A stretch of DNA of 64,000 nucleotides from Candidatus Borkfalkia avistercoris (GCA_019115995.1 DXCL01000046.1:62001-126000), one strand, 5' to 3'. Positions 26,885 through 37,492 are shown, numbered from the stretch's first letter. Notes: generated by a model not told the origin, from the letters alone. A program made the numbers and translations.

Positions 26885-26966
26885 GCCCCCGAAAAAAATA
26901 AAGGGCGCCATTTGCGGACAGACGGCACGCGCCGTTTATTCCCGCAAAGCGTCCTTTTTATACCGG

Positions 26967-27656
26967 TCAGCCGCGCGCAGACCATTCGTCGGCTAAGCGA
27001 AGTATCTCCCGATAGCTTTTTGCCGTATAATCGGGCGCCGCGCCCTCGGCGGCCCTGCCCGAAGGATTGTACCAGATACACCTGATCCCCGCATTGTTCG
27101 CCCCCGCTATGTCGGAGGAAAGGGAATCCCCGATCACGAGGCAGTTCTCCCTCCCGATCTTTTCCCTTTCGAGCAGGTACGCAAAAAACCTCACGTCCGG
27201 CTTTTTGTAACCGATCTCGTCGGAAATATAAATTCCGTCGAAAAATCCGTCCAACCCCACGGAGGCGAGCCTCCCGTACTGAGCGGCAGGCGTGCCGTTG
27301 GTGATGAGAAGCACGCGCCCCCTCTCTTTGAGCGCGTCTAAAAATTCCCGCGCGCCGTCCAGAAGATACCCCGTGCGGCATAGTTTTTCGAAATAGATCC
27401 CGTTCACCTTATCCGCGTCCGCGCCGACGCGCAAAAAATCAAAAAAACGGGTAAATCTCTCGCGCATCAGCGCCTGTTTGGTGAGCCTGCCCCGCTCGTA
27501 ATCCCGCCACACGCCGTCGTTGATGCGTTTGTATGCGGCAAAATCATCCTCTTTATAGGGCACGCCCGCCTCGCGCATCGCATAGGCAAGGCTTTCTTTC
27601 GACGAGCGGATAAAATCAAGGATCGTCTCGTCCGCGTCCAGCAAAAAATTAACCAT
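26967..27656 (-). CDS. HAD-superfamily hydrolase, YjjG-type nucleotidase
   Basis: 229-residue haloacid-dehalogenase-fold phosphatase. The nucleophile motif is FLLDADETILDF (first Asp nucleophile, second Asp acid/base), motif II is LITNGT, motif III lysine is in GYKKPD, and motif IV is VIGDSLSSDI. DADxTLxDF and the following helical cap are typical of YjjG-like pyrimidine 5'-nucleotidases, which remove aberrant nucleoside monophosphates. The ATG overlaps the helD stop by 8 bases, so the two genes are co-transcribed. Confidence 0.88.
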   Translation of the reverse strand: MVNFLLDADETILDFIRSSKESLAYAMREAGVPYKEDDFAAYKRINDGVWRDYERGRLTKQALMRERFTRFFDFLRVGADADKVNGIYFEKLCRTGYLLDGAREFLDALKERGRVLLITNGTPAAQYGRLASVGLDGFFDGIYISDEIGYKKPDVRFFAYLLEREKIGRENCLVIGDSLSSDIAGANNAGIRCIWYNPSGRAAEGAAPDYTAKSYREILRLADEWSARG

Positions 27657-30036
27657 TTTTCGACTCCTCTATCACGGCGAGCTCTTTCAGCGCACGCGTA
27701 TAGGCGATGTATCTTTCGTTCCGCGTCATGGGCGCGTCGGCAACCGCCACGCAGGTGAATTCCAACCCCTTCGATTCGTAAACGGTCATGATGTTCACCT
27801 TGTTTTTGGAAATTTTGCCCGTCTGCCTGAGCACGTTGTAGCTCTTGCGCGTATATTTTTCCAACTCCGTATCCGCCACGATGACCGCTTTAAGCCCCTT
27901 TTTATCGCGGAAAAAACCGCTCACGCCGCGCACGCCGATCTTCTGCACGGGCGGGCCGTCGAACCCGACGGGGAGCATGGAGACCCCGAGCGTTTCCGCC
28001 ACAAATTCCACGATCTGATTGGTGTTCCTGTAATTGCGGTCGAGGCAGTACAGCTCGCCCGGCAGCAAAGACCAGTCTTTCAGCCCGCGAAAAGCTGTGA
28101 TGTTCTGCCCGAGATCGCCGTACACGTTGAACGCGGCTTCCGGATTGATGCGCTTCAAAAGCGCGTATTCGTTCGCGGAAATATCCTGCCCCTCGTCCAC
28201 GAACACCATGCCGAAGCGCGGTTCGAGCTGCCGCCCGAGCAGGGAAAGCAGCAGGCAGAGCACATAGGCGTCGCTCTTGAAAAGCCCCTTGCCCACGCGG
28301 TACCTGTTCTTTACTCCGCGCACGATGTCTTTGTAAAAGAGCCGCGCGAGCTCCAAGTGCGTGCCGCACTTGCCGATCCTCGTAAAGTACTCGTTCCCTT
28401 TGAGCATTTCAAAAAACTCGCAAAATCCCGCAAACAGATCCGAGATCCTGCCGATGTGCGCCGCCGTCTTGTCCGCCTCGTCCAAAAGCTCCTTTCTCCG
28501 TGCGATGCGGTCGGCATAAGTTTCGACCTCCTCACCGTTTTTATAGATCTTGTACCGCCTGAGGTCGGCGATCTCCCTTTCTATCGCCTCTTTGAGTGCG
28601 GAAAGGTCGGAAAGCGCCTCCTCCGTCACGCGCGCATGCGTTCTCGCGATCGTCGAACCAGCCCTGTAAAGGGCGAGTATGCGCCCGTAAAAATAGCCCT
28701 GATTCCCGATCTTGTCGCTGGCAAGCGTAACACTGAAAAATTCCTCCGCCGCCGTTACCTCGTTCATGAGATCGCGGAAAGGCTTGGTATAGTAGAGGCC
28801 GCCCTCCGCCCTTTCCTTGATCTCGCCGAGCACGGCGCGCCGTATCCGCACGCTCGCGTTGCGGATATACGAAAATTCTTCCAGCTGTTCTTTGAGCGCC
28901 GCGGCGATGTCCGCGGATACGGCGCGGCACTCCTCGCCGAGGAACATGCCGGCAATGCCGTCGTAAATTTTTGTCAGCTTTTTTTCCGCATCGCGCAAAA
29001 AACTTTCCGAATAGATATATTTTGCGTATTCGGGCGGCATCTCCGTCAGATTGATCTTTGCGGAAATATCCACCCCCTCGTTTTTCAGAAGCTGCAAAAA
29101 GTATTCGTCTATCGTATACGTCTTTACTTTTTCCAGTTCCAGAACGGCGGAAAGCTCGTCGATAAAGGCGTTGAAGGAATCGCTCGGCGTGATGACGAGA
29201 ACGTCGCGGGGGGTCAGTTTTTCATTGTTGTACATCAAAAAGCTGAGGCGGTGCAGCAGGATCATCGTCTTGCCGCTCCCCGCGCACCCCTGCACCACAA
29301 AGCTGTCTCTCTCGGGCTTGGTGATGATCTCGTACTGTTTTTCCTGGATCGTTTCGATGATGTCGGAGATCTCCGACTGCTCTTTTTTCTGCTTTAATAT
29401 CTCCTTCAAGAAGGGGTCGAAGATGATCTCCTCGTCGCGCCCGGCGATCTCTTCCTTCGTGAGATAGTCGCGCAGGCTCAGATACTCGTTTTTGAAGTCG
29501 ATGAGCTTCCCGTTCGCCGTGCGGAGCGCCCTCCGCAGGATCAGCTTGTAATCGTATTCGTTGATGGAAAAATTGATCTGGCTCTTCTGATAGTATTTCC
29601 GCGCGAGCGGCGCCCGCCAATCCACGATTTCGAGGTTGATATCCCCGCGCTTGCCGATGTAATAGCTGTTATAGCCCTCCTTGTCGTCGTACAGATCCAT
29701 GCGCGCGAAATACGGCTCGACGAAAAAGCCCTTATAGCTCTCTATCTCCTCCCGCCAGGCCTTGATTTCTGCGTTCAGCCCGATGATCGTGCGGTAATTT
29801 TCGGCGGAAAATTCCTCCTCCGCCCTGATTTTTTCGATCTGTTCGCGGTTCTCCCTGATCTTCAATTTCAGCTTATTGATGTAGACGGCCTTCAAAAGGC
29901 TCATCACGGCGCGCACGTGCTGCTCCTCATAGGCGCGCTGCTTTTCTTCGTCCAAAAGATCGAGATAAAACTGCTTATCCGGCTCTTTTTTGCTCTTGAT
30001 TAAGTTGTGCAGTTCTTCTGCGTTCTGTTCAGGCAT
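27649..30036 (-). CDS. helD: HelD-like RNA polymerase recycling helicase
   Basis: UvrD-like SF1 ATPase of about 795 residues. The long N-terminal coiled coil (about residues 25-110), IVDWRAPLARKYYQK near 165, and Walker A VVQGCAGSGKTMIL near 250 preceded by IQEKQYEIITKPE are the layout of HelD proteins. The coiled coil enters the RNA polymerase secondary channel and helps release stalled enzyme. The late motifs FVDEGQDIS, DRNYRNTNQI and VNIMTVYESKGLEF are present. The start at 30036 is preferred over codons up to 36 bases upstream because GGGGGAAGT directly precedes it. A DNA-only helicase role is less likely given the N-terminal region. Confidence 0.88.
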   Translation of the reverse strand: MPEQNAEELHNLIKSKKEPDKQFYLDLLDEEKQRAYEEQHVRAVMSLLKAVYINKLKLKIRENREQIEKIRAEEEFSAENYRTIIGLNAEIKAWREEIESYKGFFVEPYFARMDLYDDKEGYNSYYIGKRGDINLEIVDWRAPLARKYYQKSQINFSINEYDYKLILRRALRTANGKLIDFKNEYLSLRDYLTKEEIAGRDEEIIFDPFLKEILKQKKEQSEISDIIETIQEKQYEIITKPERDSFVVQGCAGSGKTMILLHRLSFLMYNNEKLTPRDVLVITPSDSFNAFIDELSAVLELEKVKTYTIDEYFLQLLKNEGVDISAKINLTEMPPEYAKYIYSESFLRDAEKKLTKIYDGIAGMFLGEECRAVSADIAAALKEQLEEFSYIRNASVRIRRAVLGEIKERAEGGLYYTKPFRDLMNEVTAAEEFFSVTLASDKIGNQGYFYGRILALYRAGSTIARTHARVTEEALSDLSALKEAIEREIADLRRYKIYKNGEEVETYADRIARRKELLDEADKTAAHIGRISDLFAGFCEFFEMLKGNEYFTRIGKCGTHLELARLFYKDIVRGVKNRYRVGKGLFKSDAYVLCLLLSLLGRQLEPRFGMVFVDEGQDISANEYALLKRINPEAAFNVYGDLGQNITAFRGLKDWSLLPGELYCLDRNYRNTNQIVEFVAETLGVSMLPVGFDGPPVQKIGVRGVSGFFRDKKGLKAVIVADTELEKYTRKSYNVLRQTGKISKNKVNIMTVYESKGLEFTCVAVADAPMTRNERYIAYTRALKELAVIEESKNG

Positions 30037-30086
30037 ACTTCCCCCGCCCTTTCGCCCTCTGTACATCGGCAAAAAGGTATCAACTT

Positions 30087-30095
30087 AGTATAACA
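30087..30095 (-). promoter_or_regulatory. Extended -10 promoter for helD
   Basis: Minus strand TG-T-TATACT, an extended -10 element ending about 50 bases before the helD start; the -35 region (TTTATT) is poor. Confidence 0.45.
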
Positions 30096-30103
30096 TACAT
30101 TCG

Positions 30104-30147
30104 AAAAAAAATAAATACCTTTGCGCAAATTTTCACAAAGGTATTTA
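30104..30147 (-). terminator. A/T-rich terminator after the short GMP synthetase gene
   Basis: Perfect 12-base stem TAAATACCTTTG / CAAAGGTATTTA (30112-30123 and 30136-30147), followed on the minus strand by ATTTTTTTT. It is the last of three inverted repeats in this gap; the others are at 30150-30180 and 30201-30231. Confidence 0.65.
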
Positions 30148-30266
30148 CTTAATCGACATTTTTGAATAAAACGTCGATTATTTTTAATATAATGCGTTCA
30201 TAAGCTGCTCAAAGCAGACATATACAGCTTACGCGCGCCGCCCGAAAACTTTGCCGGATAAGCGTT

Positions 30267-31247
30267 TTATTCCCACTCGATGGTGCCGCACGGCTTGGGG
30301 GTCAGGTCGTAAAGAACGCGGTTGACGCCCTTCACTTCCTTGGTGATGCGGTCGGTGATGTGCTGCAACAGCGCGAACGGCACGTCCTCCACGGTCGCGG
30401 TCATCGCGTCCACCGTGTTGACGGCGCGGATAATGACGGGATATTCGAAGGTGCGCCTGCCTTCCTTCACGCCCACCGATTTGAAATCGGGCACGACGGT
30501 AAAATACTGCCACACCTTGCCTTCCAGGCCGTTCTTTGCGAACTCTTCGCGCAAGATCGCGTCCGACTCGCGCACGCATTCCAGCCTGTCGCGGGTGATG
30601 GCGCCGAGGCAGCGCACGCCCAATCCCGGCCCGGGGAAGGGCTGACGGAAAACCATATTGTCGGGAAGCCCGAGCGCCTTGCCGACCACGCGTACCTCGT
30701 CTTTAAACAGGAATTTGAGCGGCTCTACCAGCTCGAATTGCAGATCTTCGGGAAGCCCGCCCACGTTGTGATGCGCCTTTACGGGGCCGCTTTCCAAAAT
30801 GTCGGGATAAATGGTACCCTGCGCGAGGAATTCGATGCCGTCCTGCTTTCTGGCCTCCTCCTCGAACACGCGGATAAACTCCGCGCCGATGATCTTGCGC
30901 TTCTTTTCGGGCTCGGCAACGCCGGCGAGCTTATCCAAAAACCTGTCTACCGCGTCCACATATATGAGGTTCGCGTTCATCTGATTCCTGAACACCTCTA
31001 CGACCTGTTCGGGTTCGCCCTTGCGCAAAAGCCCGTGATTCACGTGCACGCACACGAGATTCTTTCCGATCGCCTTGATGAGGAGCGCCGCCACGACGGA
31101 CGAATCCACCCCGCCCGAGAGCGCGAGCAAAACCTTTTTGCCGCCGACCTGCTTTTTGACCGCTTCGACCTGTTCCGCGATGAACTTGTCCGCAAGCTCT
31201 TTCGTTGTGATGCGCGCCATATCTTCGGGGCGCTTGTTGCTTTCCAT
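30267..31247 (-). CDS. Stand-alone GMP synthetase (ATP pyrophosphatase subunit without glutaminase)
   Basis: 326 residues covering only the synthetase half of GMP synthase: the P-loop-like SGGVDSS at about residues 42-48, [46 protein letters not shown] and the C-terminal dimerisation domain ending GTIEWE. The N-terminal class I glutaminase (about 190 residues) is absent, and this is not a frameshift, because AGGAGG lies 8 bases upstream of the ATG and an unrelated gene ends 49 bases before it. The enzyme adenylylates XMP and aminates it to GMP. Without a glutaminase it must use free ammonia or a partner. A complete guaA lies 1.4 kb upstream in the same direction. Archaea encode the two halves separately, but no separate glutaminase is seen here. 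Confidence 0.93.
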   Translation of the reverse strand: MESNKRPEDMARITTKELADKFIAEQVEAVKKQVGGKKVLLALSGGVDSSVVAALLIKAIGKNLVCVHVNHGLLRKGEPEQVVEVFRNQMNANLIYVDAVDRFLDKLAGVAEPEKKRKIIGAEFIRVFEEEARKQDGIEFLAQGTIYPDILESGPVKAHHNVGGLPEDLQFELVEPLKFLFKDEVRVVGKALGLPDNMVFRQPFPGPGLGVRCLGAITRDRLECVRESDAILREEFAKNGLEGKVWQYFTVVPDFKSVGVKEGRRTFEYPVIIRAVNTVDAMTATVEDVPFALLQHITDRITKEVKGVNRVLYDLTPKPCGTIEWE

Positions 31248-31296
31248 AGACCTTCCTCCTGATATAATAGTAAAACCCGCGGCGCTGCCGCAAATT

Positions 31297-32166
31297 TCAT
31301 TTTCTCCTGTCCGCCCGTATGAACGGGGCTTCTATCTTCTCCGAAACGAGCAGCCCGTACTTTTCGGGCCGGCGGTAGGCATTGCCGTGCACCTCGCTCT
31401 TTCTGTATGCGCGCAGCGCCTGCAAATCGATGTCCGCCATGTACAGCCCTTCCTCTTCGCCCGCCTCCAATATACAAGTATCCCGCGCATTTTCGTCGTT
31501 CGGAAGATACGCCACGCCGTCGAACACAGAAGAATGCCCGTTGCAGTCGGGCTGCCCCTTCGGATAATTCGCCGTCGCCACGGCAAACATGTTCTCGAAC
31601 GCACGCGCGCGCAGCTGCGAAAGGCGGTTGATCTCCATCGGGCAGGCGTTGGGCACGAGCACGACCTCCGCCCCTTTCAGCATCAGAATGCGCGCGCTTT
31701 CGGGGAATTCCCTGTCATAGCAGATCATCGCCCCGACTTTTACCGTCCCTTCCTCCGTATCCAGATCGCACACGCAAAAATCCTCGCCCGCAGAAAGGAT
31801 CTTCTCCTCTCCGAAATCGCACGTATGCACTTTGGAATAATGCAAAACTTTCCGCCCGAACCTGTCGAAAAGGCTCAGCGAATTTTTCGGCGCGGGCTCA
31901 GATCCCTCCAAAAACGTGACGCCGATCGCCATGCTTAATTCCCGCGCCAACGCCGCGAACGAGCGCACAAAATCGCCGCCCGGCGGCACGGCGAGCTTTT
32001 TCAGCGCGGCGGCGGTTTCGGGAATGCGGTAACCGCAGCTCCACATTTCCGGAAACAGCGCTATATCCGCGCCCGCCTCCTTCGCCTTCCGGCACCAATG
32101 TTCGCCCTTCGCGCGGTTCTTTTCCGCACTCTCCTCAGGCAATAACTGTAAAATCGCAATTTTCAT
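31297..32166 (-). CDS. Carbon-nitrogen hydrolase (nitrilase superfamily)
   Basis: 289-residue amidase-type enzyme. The Glu-Lys-Cys triad is intact: Glu40 in FPEMW, Lys112 in YSKVHTC and Cys149 in GAMICYDREFPES. Such enzymes hydrolyse amides (omega-amides, carbamoyl-amines, glutamine) and release ammonia. The gene lies between a VOC protein gene and the glutaminase-less GMP synthetase, 49 bases from the latter. In glutamine-dependent NAD synthetase a nitrilase-type domain feeds ammonia to an ATP pyrophosphatase related to GuaA, so a functional link is tempting but unproven. The ribosome binding site is weak (no GGAG before the ATG). Confidence 0.9.
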   Translation of the reverse strand: MKIAILQLLPEESAEKNRAKGEHWCRKAKEAGADIALFPEMWSCGYRIPETAAALKKLAVPPGGDFVRSFAALARELSMAIGVTFLEGSEPAPKNSLSLFDRFGRKVLHYSKVHTCDFGEEKILSAGEDFCVCDLDTEEGTVKVGAMICYDREFPESARILMLKGAEVVLVPNACPMEINRLSQLRARAFENMFAVATANYPKGQPDCNGHSSVFDGVAYLPNDENARDTCILEAGEEEGLYMADIDLQALRAYRKSEVHGNAYRRPEKYGLLVSEKIEAPFIRADRRK

Positions 32167-32213
32167 GGCAAGTATTGCGGCGGCTCATATCTGCCGTCCG
32201 CCGGTATATGGCG

Positions 32214-32627
32214 TTATTCTTCGTGCATGCTCCCGATTTCAAGCAAATTGCCTTCGGGATCGGCGACATAAAAATTGCGGATACCGAACGGATACGTCAC
32301 GGGCGCTCCCGTCGGGAACCGTACGCCCGCCTTTGCGGACAGGCGCCTATATTCTTCGTCCACATCGGCATAACGCGGAAGCCACAGCGCTATTTCAAAG
32401 GTCTGGTTGATCCCTTCGGGCGGAACATAACGCTCTTTGATCGCTTCGGCGAACGCCTTTCTGCTGTACATGAAAAAAGACAACTCTCCGCTCGCCGTCT
32501 CAAATTCCGCAAAATCCCCCTCCGTCCACTGCGTCTCAAACCCTAATGTATCTCTGTAAAATCCGACCATGCGCGCCATATCTTCAACCAATATACACGC
32601 GCCTATTTTTACTTTCTTCCCGTTCAT
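32214..32627 (-). CDS. VOC-family (glyoxalase/bleomycin-resistance fold) protein
   Basis: 137 residues with the paired beta-alpha-beta-beta-beta pattern of the vicinal oxygen chelate fold: VEDMARMVGFYRDTLGFETQW in the first half and RNFYVADPEGNLLEIGSMHE in the second, where Asp-Pro-Glu-Gly-Asn and the Glu are the usual metal-side positions. Substrate unknown; members include glyoxalases, dioxygenases and drug-binding proteins. It lies 33 bases behind full-length guaA. Confidence 0.85.
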   Translation of the reverse strand: MNGKKVKIGACILVEDMARMVGFYRDTLGFETQWTEGDFAEFETASGELSFFMYSRKAFAEAIKERYVPPEGINQTFEIALWLPRYADVDEEYRRLSAKAGVRFPTGAPVTYPFGIRNFYVADPEGNLLEIGSMHEE

Positions 32628-32660
32628 TCTGCCCCCTGAGCCGGTTTGTAAATTTTTTAC

Positions 32661-34193
32661 TTACTCCCACTCGATGGTTGCGGGCGGCTTGCTCGTAATA
32701 TCGTAAACGATGCGGTTGGCGTGCGCAACTTCGTTTATGATGCGGGAAGAAATGCGCTCCAACACGTCGTAAGGAATGCGCGCCCAGTCCGCCGTCATCG
32801 CGTCTACGCTCGTTACGGCGCGCAGGGCTATGACGGGCTCGTATGTGCGCGCGTCGCCCATCACGCCCACCGTATACGTGGAGGTGATGACGGCAAAATA
32901 CTGCCATATATCCCTGTCCAGCCCCGCCTTAGCGATCTCCTCGCGCAGGATATAATCCGCGTCGCGCAGGGTCTCCAATTTTTCCTCCGTCACCTCGCCC
33001 ATGATGCGAATGGCAAGCCCCGGCCCGGGGAAGGGCTGGCGCTGTACGACCGAATCGGGCAGCCCGAGTTCGGTTCCCACCCTGCGCACTTCGTCTTTGA
33101 ACAGATCGCGCAGCGGCTCGATGATCTCTTTAAAATCCACCACGGAAGGAAGCCCCCCGACGTTGTGATGGCTCTTGATGACGGCCGACGCCCCTTTTCC
33201 GCTCTCGATCACGTCGGGATAAATGGTTCCCTGCACCAGAAAATCGACCGCGCCGATCTTTTTCGCCTCTTTTTCAAATACCTTGATGAATTCCTCTCCG
33301 ATGATCTTGCGCTTTCTTTCGGGGTCGGAAACGCCTTTGAGCTTGGAAAGGAACAATTCGCGCGCGTCCGCCTTAACGAGGTTCATGCCCAGCCGATCGC
33401 GGAACACGGAAACAACTTCCTCCGCTTCTCCCTTGCGCAAGAGCCCGTGATCGACGAACACGCAGGTCAGGTTATCCCCCGCGGCGCGGTGGATAAGCGT
33501 CGCGGCGACGGCGCTGTCTACGCCGCCGCTCATCGCGCAGAGTACCTTTTTGCCCGCAAGTTTGCTTTTGAGCGCGGCGACCTGTTCCTCCACAAAATTC
33601 GCCATCGTCCAATCCCCCTTCGCGCCGCACACGCCGTAGAGGAAGTTTTTGAGTATTTTTTCTCCTTCGGCGGTATGGTGCACCTCGGTATGGAACTGAA
33701 TGCCGTAAATTTTCTTTTCCGCGTTTTCAAAACCCGCAGCGGGGCAGGTCTTCGTCGTCGCCGTGATCTTAAATCCCGCGGGAACCTCGCTCACGTAATC
33801 TGTATGGCTCATCCAGCAGATGTTTTTCTTTTGAACGCCGCCGTACAGCACGCTCTCGCCGTATTCTATCTCGCTCTTGCCGTATTCGCGCGTATCCGCA
33901 TGCGCGACCTTGCCGCCCAGCTTGTGCGCGATGAGCTGGCACCCGTAGCAGATGCCCAGCACGGGAATGCCGAGCGAAAATATCTCCGCGTCCACGTCGG
34001 GCGCGCCCGCTTCGTACACGCTGTTCGGCCCGCCCGTAAAGATGATGCCGACGGGCGCGTACTCCCTGATCTTTTCAATGCTCATATCGTAAGGCAGCAG
34101 GTCGCAATACACGCCCAGCTCGCGCACGCGGCGCGCGATGAGCTGATTGTACTGCCCGCCGAAATCCAAAACCAAAACCTTTTCGTGATTCAT
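32661..34193 (-). CDS. guaA: GMP synthase, glutamine-hydrolysing, full length
   Basis: 510 residues. Converts XMP, ATP and glutamine to GMP. The N-terminal class I amidotransferase has Cys82 in GICYGCQ, His168 and Glu170 in GIQFHTEV, and the oxyanion-strand segment [10 protein letters not shown]. The synthetase half carries SGGVDSA at 222-228, [24 protein letters not shown] and ends ATIEWE. All catalytic residues are present, so it should supply GMP alone, which makes the second, truncated GMP synthetase downstream remarkable. It follows guaB by 133 bases. Confidence 0.97.
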   Translation of the reverse strand: MNHEKVLVLDFGGQYNQLIARRVRELGVYCDLLPYDMSIEKIREYAPVGIIFTGGPNSVYEAGAPDVDAEIFSLGIPVLGICYGCQLIAHKLGGKVAHADTREYGKSEIEYGESVLYGGVQKKNICWMSHTDYVSEVPAGFKITATTKTCPAAGFENAEKKIYGIQFHTEVHHTAEGEKILKNFLYGVCGAKGDWTMANFVEEQVAALKSKLAGKKVLCAMSGGVDSAVAATLIHRAAGDNLTCVFVDHGLLRKGEAEEVVSVFRDRLGMNLVKADARELFLSKLKGVSDPERKRKIIGEEFIKVFEKEAKKIGAVDFLVQGTIYPDVIESGKGASAVIKSHHNVGGLPSVVDFKEIIEPLRDLFKDEVRRVGTELGLPDSVVQRQPFPGPGLAIRIMGEVTEEKLETLRDADYILREEIAKAGLDRDIWQYFAVITSTYTVGVMGDARTYEPVIALRAVTSVDAMTADWARIPYDVLERISSRIINEVAHANRIVYDITSKPPATIEWE

Positions 34194-34279
34194 ATTCCTT
34201 TCTCCGTATAGTGTGTGATCCGGCGCGGAATGCGCGCGGCGCCCGCTCCTTCGGCGAGCACGAAAGTCCCGTTACGAAA

Positions 34280-34311
34280 TAATGTACCGCAATAAAATAC
34301 GCGGTACATTA
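34280..34311 (-). promoter_or_regulatory. Perfect inverted repeat between guaB and guaA
   Basis: TAATGTACCGC / GCGGTACATTA, 11 pairs with a 10-base loop, starting 15 bases after the guaB stop. The tail on the minus strand (ATTTCG) is too short for a convincing terminator. It could stabilise the guaB 3' end or reduce read-through. Confidence 0.45.
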
Positions 34312-34326
34312 CATAATTTTTGCCTA

Positions 34327-35799
<1,473 letters not shown>

Positions 35800-35835
35800 T
35801 TATTTTTCTAAGACAAGTATAAAATGAAGACTCTT

Positions 35836-36468
35836 TCACTGCGCCGGCTGTGCGCAGAAGCTTTCCAAAATGGATATGAGCGTTTCCAGATTGGCGATAT
35901 CGCTTTCCATATCCAGATTGATGTTCCCCGTCACCGTGCGAAGCTCTTGCAATATGCGCGCGGCAAATTCCTGATCCCCCTCCTGCATCGCCGTCATCGC
36001 CAAAGACACGGCCGCATTGTTTTCCGTAAACGAAGCTGTATTGTATAAGAACGCCGTTTCCAACGCGTCGTCTTCCTTATCCATATTATATTGCGAAACA
36101 GCCACCATCCCCGCCGTATATTGGGCATACCCCGCGGCAGTGTTGCCGGTTGAATCCTTCGCGTCTCGCTCTTTGCAGAATTCCGAAAAATCCTCGCGAG
36201 CCATCAGCCTTTCGCCGTAATCGGCGGCGATGTCCCAACTCTCCGCATAATACGCCCGCTCCACGGCGTCCGCAAGGTCGTCTATCTCGTTGGAACGGGT
36301 ATAAACGGCCACGGCATACTGCGCGCACGCCTTATCCATTCCGCACGCGTCGGTAATGGCGAGCATCGCGGAAGGAAAAAACACGGTCAGCACCCCGAAA
36401 ACTATTAAAATCAAAGCGAACAGACAGGCGAGCGTGATCCCCGCCGTCCTTGCGATCAATTTTCCCAA
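35836..36468 (-). CDS. Unknown single-pass membrane protein
   Basis: About 210 residues, not recognised. One N-terminal hydrophobic helix (GITLACLFALILIVFGVLTV) follows a short basic start. The rest is helical and acidic, with repeated Ala/Tyr/Glu pairs (DDLADAVERAYYAESWDIAADYGERL, then a segment EDALETAFLYN) that suggest TPR-like helical hairpins on the outside. The start is uncertain: a TTG at 36468 has GCGGGG about 7 bases upstream and opens directly on the helix, and a longer version from TTG at 36513 is possible. A promoter (TTGATT-N17-TAAAAT) lies about 130 bases upstream. It ends 51 bases before guaB. Confidence 0.65.
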   Translation of the reverse strand: MGKLIARTAGITLACLFALILIVFGVLTVFFPSAMLAITDACGMDKACAQYAVAVYTRSNEIDDLADAVERAYYAESWDIAADYGERLMAREDFSEFCKERDAKDSTGNTAAGYAQYTAGMVAVSQYNMDKEDDALETAFLYNTASFTENNAAVSLAMTAMQEGDQEFAARILQELRTVTGNINLDMESDIANLETLISILESFCAQPAQ

Positions 36469-36597
36469 GTATAAACCCCGCTTACGCACTCCGCCGCGCG
36501 GCGCCGCGCGCAAAATCCCGTTTCCCGCCGGACGAAACGACGCGGTACGCGCCGAGTCTTCCCCCGAACCGGAACGGAGCTTGATTTTATTTGATTT

Positions 36598-36626
36598 ATT
36601 TTACCACACGCAAGTGAAAAAATCAA
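36598..36626 (-). promoter_or_regulatory. Promoter upstream of the unknown membrane protein
   Basis: Minus strand: TTGATT (36626-36621), 17-base spacer, TAAAAT (36603-36598). The implied leader is about 120 bases. Confidence 0.55.
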
Positions 36627-36763
36627 CTGCATGAGCAAAAAAAAGCGGCGGGCGCAAAAAATAATCGCAGGAGAACACATATTGCGCACACCCGATCACA
36701 TAGAATAAAGCAAAACGTAATGCGCCCGCACCTGCGGCGGCGCAAAATCAAGAGGTAAACGTC

Positions 36764-37420
36764 ATGAAAAAGCTGTTTTCGCTCCTTCTCTTTCCGGCCC
36801 TGCTCTGTCTGATCATCGGCTGCTCCTCGCAAAGCGGCCTCGTTTCCCGCGTATCCGAATACCGCAGCGTGCTGTATACCGCCAAAGCGGACGGCGCTTC
36901 GTTGCAGGCAAGTTTTTCCGAACGCGAATATCCTTACGCGGCGGACGGCTCCGCGGCGGAAAAGAGCGACGTTTTCGAAGTGCGCGCCACCCTTCCCGAC
37001 AACACGCTGACCTACCGCGTCTCTTTCGAAACGGGCGGCAAGCCGTACGAAGGCGAGATGAATTACGACAGCGTAAAACAGCAATTCACCTTTTCGGTGA
37101 GCCTTTCCGCCCCGCAGGAAGAGGAACTCGCCTTTACCGTTTCCGCGGAAGGCGAAGGCGCCCCTTCCTATACGTTTGCGGCAAAGCGCACGGAAGGAAA
37201 GCTATCTCTTTCCGACCTTCTCAGCACGGTGAGCGAGAGCCGGAAAGACGAGCTTGCCGACTTTGCCGGCGAAAACTTCGACGGCGAGATCTACGTCCGC
37301 CTCCTTATGCAGGGCGAAAGCAGATATTATTACGTCGGCTTTATCGACCGTTCGGGCAACTGCCTGTCCTTCCTCGCCGACGCAGACACCGGCGAAGTGC
37401 TCGCGACCAAAAAGCCCTGA
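36764..37420 (+). CDS. Small lipoprotein of unknown function
   Basis: 218 residues with a clear lipoprotein signal: MKKLFSLLLFPALLCLIIGC, Cys20 being lipidated. The mature protein is beta-rich and polar, with no cysteine motifs. The C-terminal stretch YYVGFIDRSGNCLSFLADADTGEVLATKKP resembles the final strands of PepSY-type domains (YxVxxxDxxG...DxxTGEVL), but the match is weak. AGAGG lies 8 bases upstream. It is a single gene between two minus-strand blocks with a bidirectional terminator behind it. Confidence 0.8.
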   Translation: MKKLFSLLLFPALLCLIIGCSSQSGLVSRVSEYRSVLYTAKADGASLQASFSEREYPYAADGSAAEKSDVFEVRATLPDNTLTYRVSFETGGKPYEGEMNYDSVKQQFTFSVSLSAPQEEELAFTVSAEGEGAPSYTFAAKRTEGKLSLSDLLSTVSESRKDELADFAGENFDGEIYVRLLMQGESRYYYVGFIDRSGNCLSFLADADTGEVLATKKP

Positions 37421-37492
37421 CGGGCATTTCTCCTCTCCGAAACATATCGCGCGAAGAAAGAAACTGCTTTTTTCGCCCCTACCTGAAACGAT

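Noticed and set aside
26889..26948. Possible terminator after the YjjG-like gene
   Set aside because: TTTGCGG/CCGCAAA and ACGGC/GCCGT can pair, but the T-rich stretch is about 20 bases away from the hairpin, so it is not listed as a feature.
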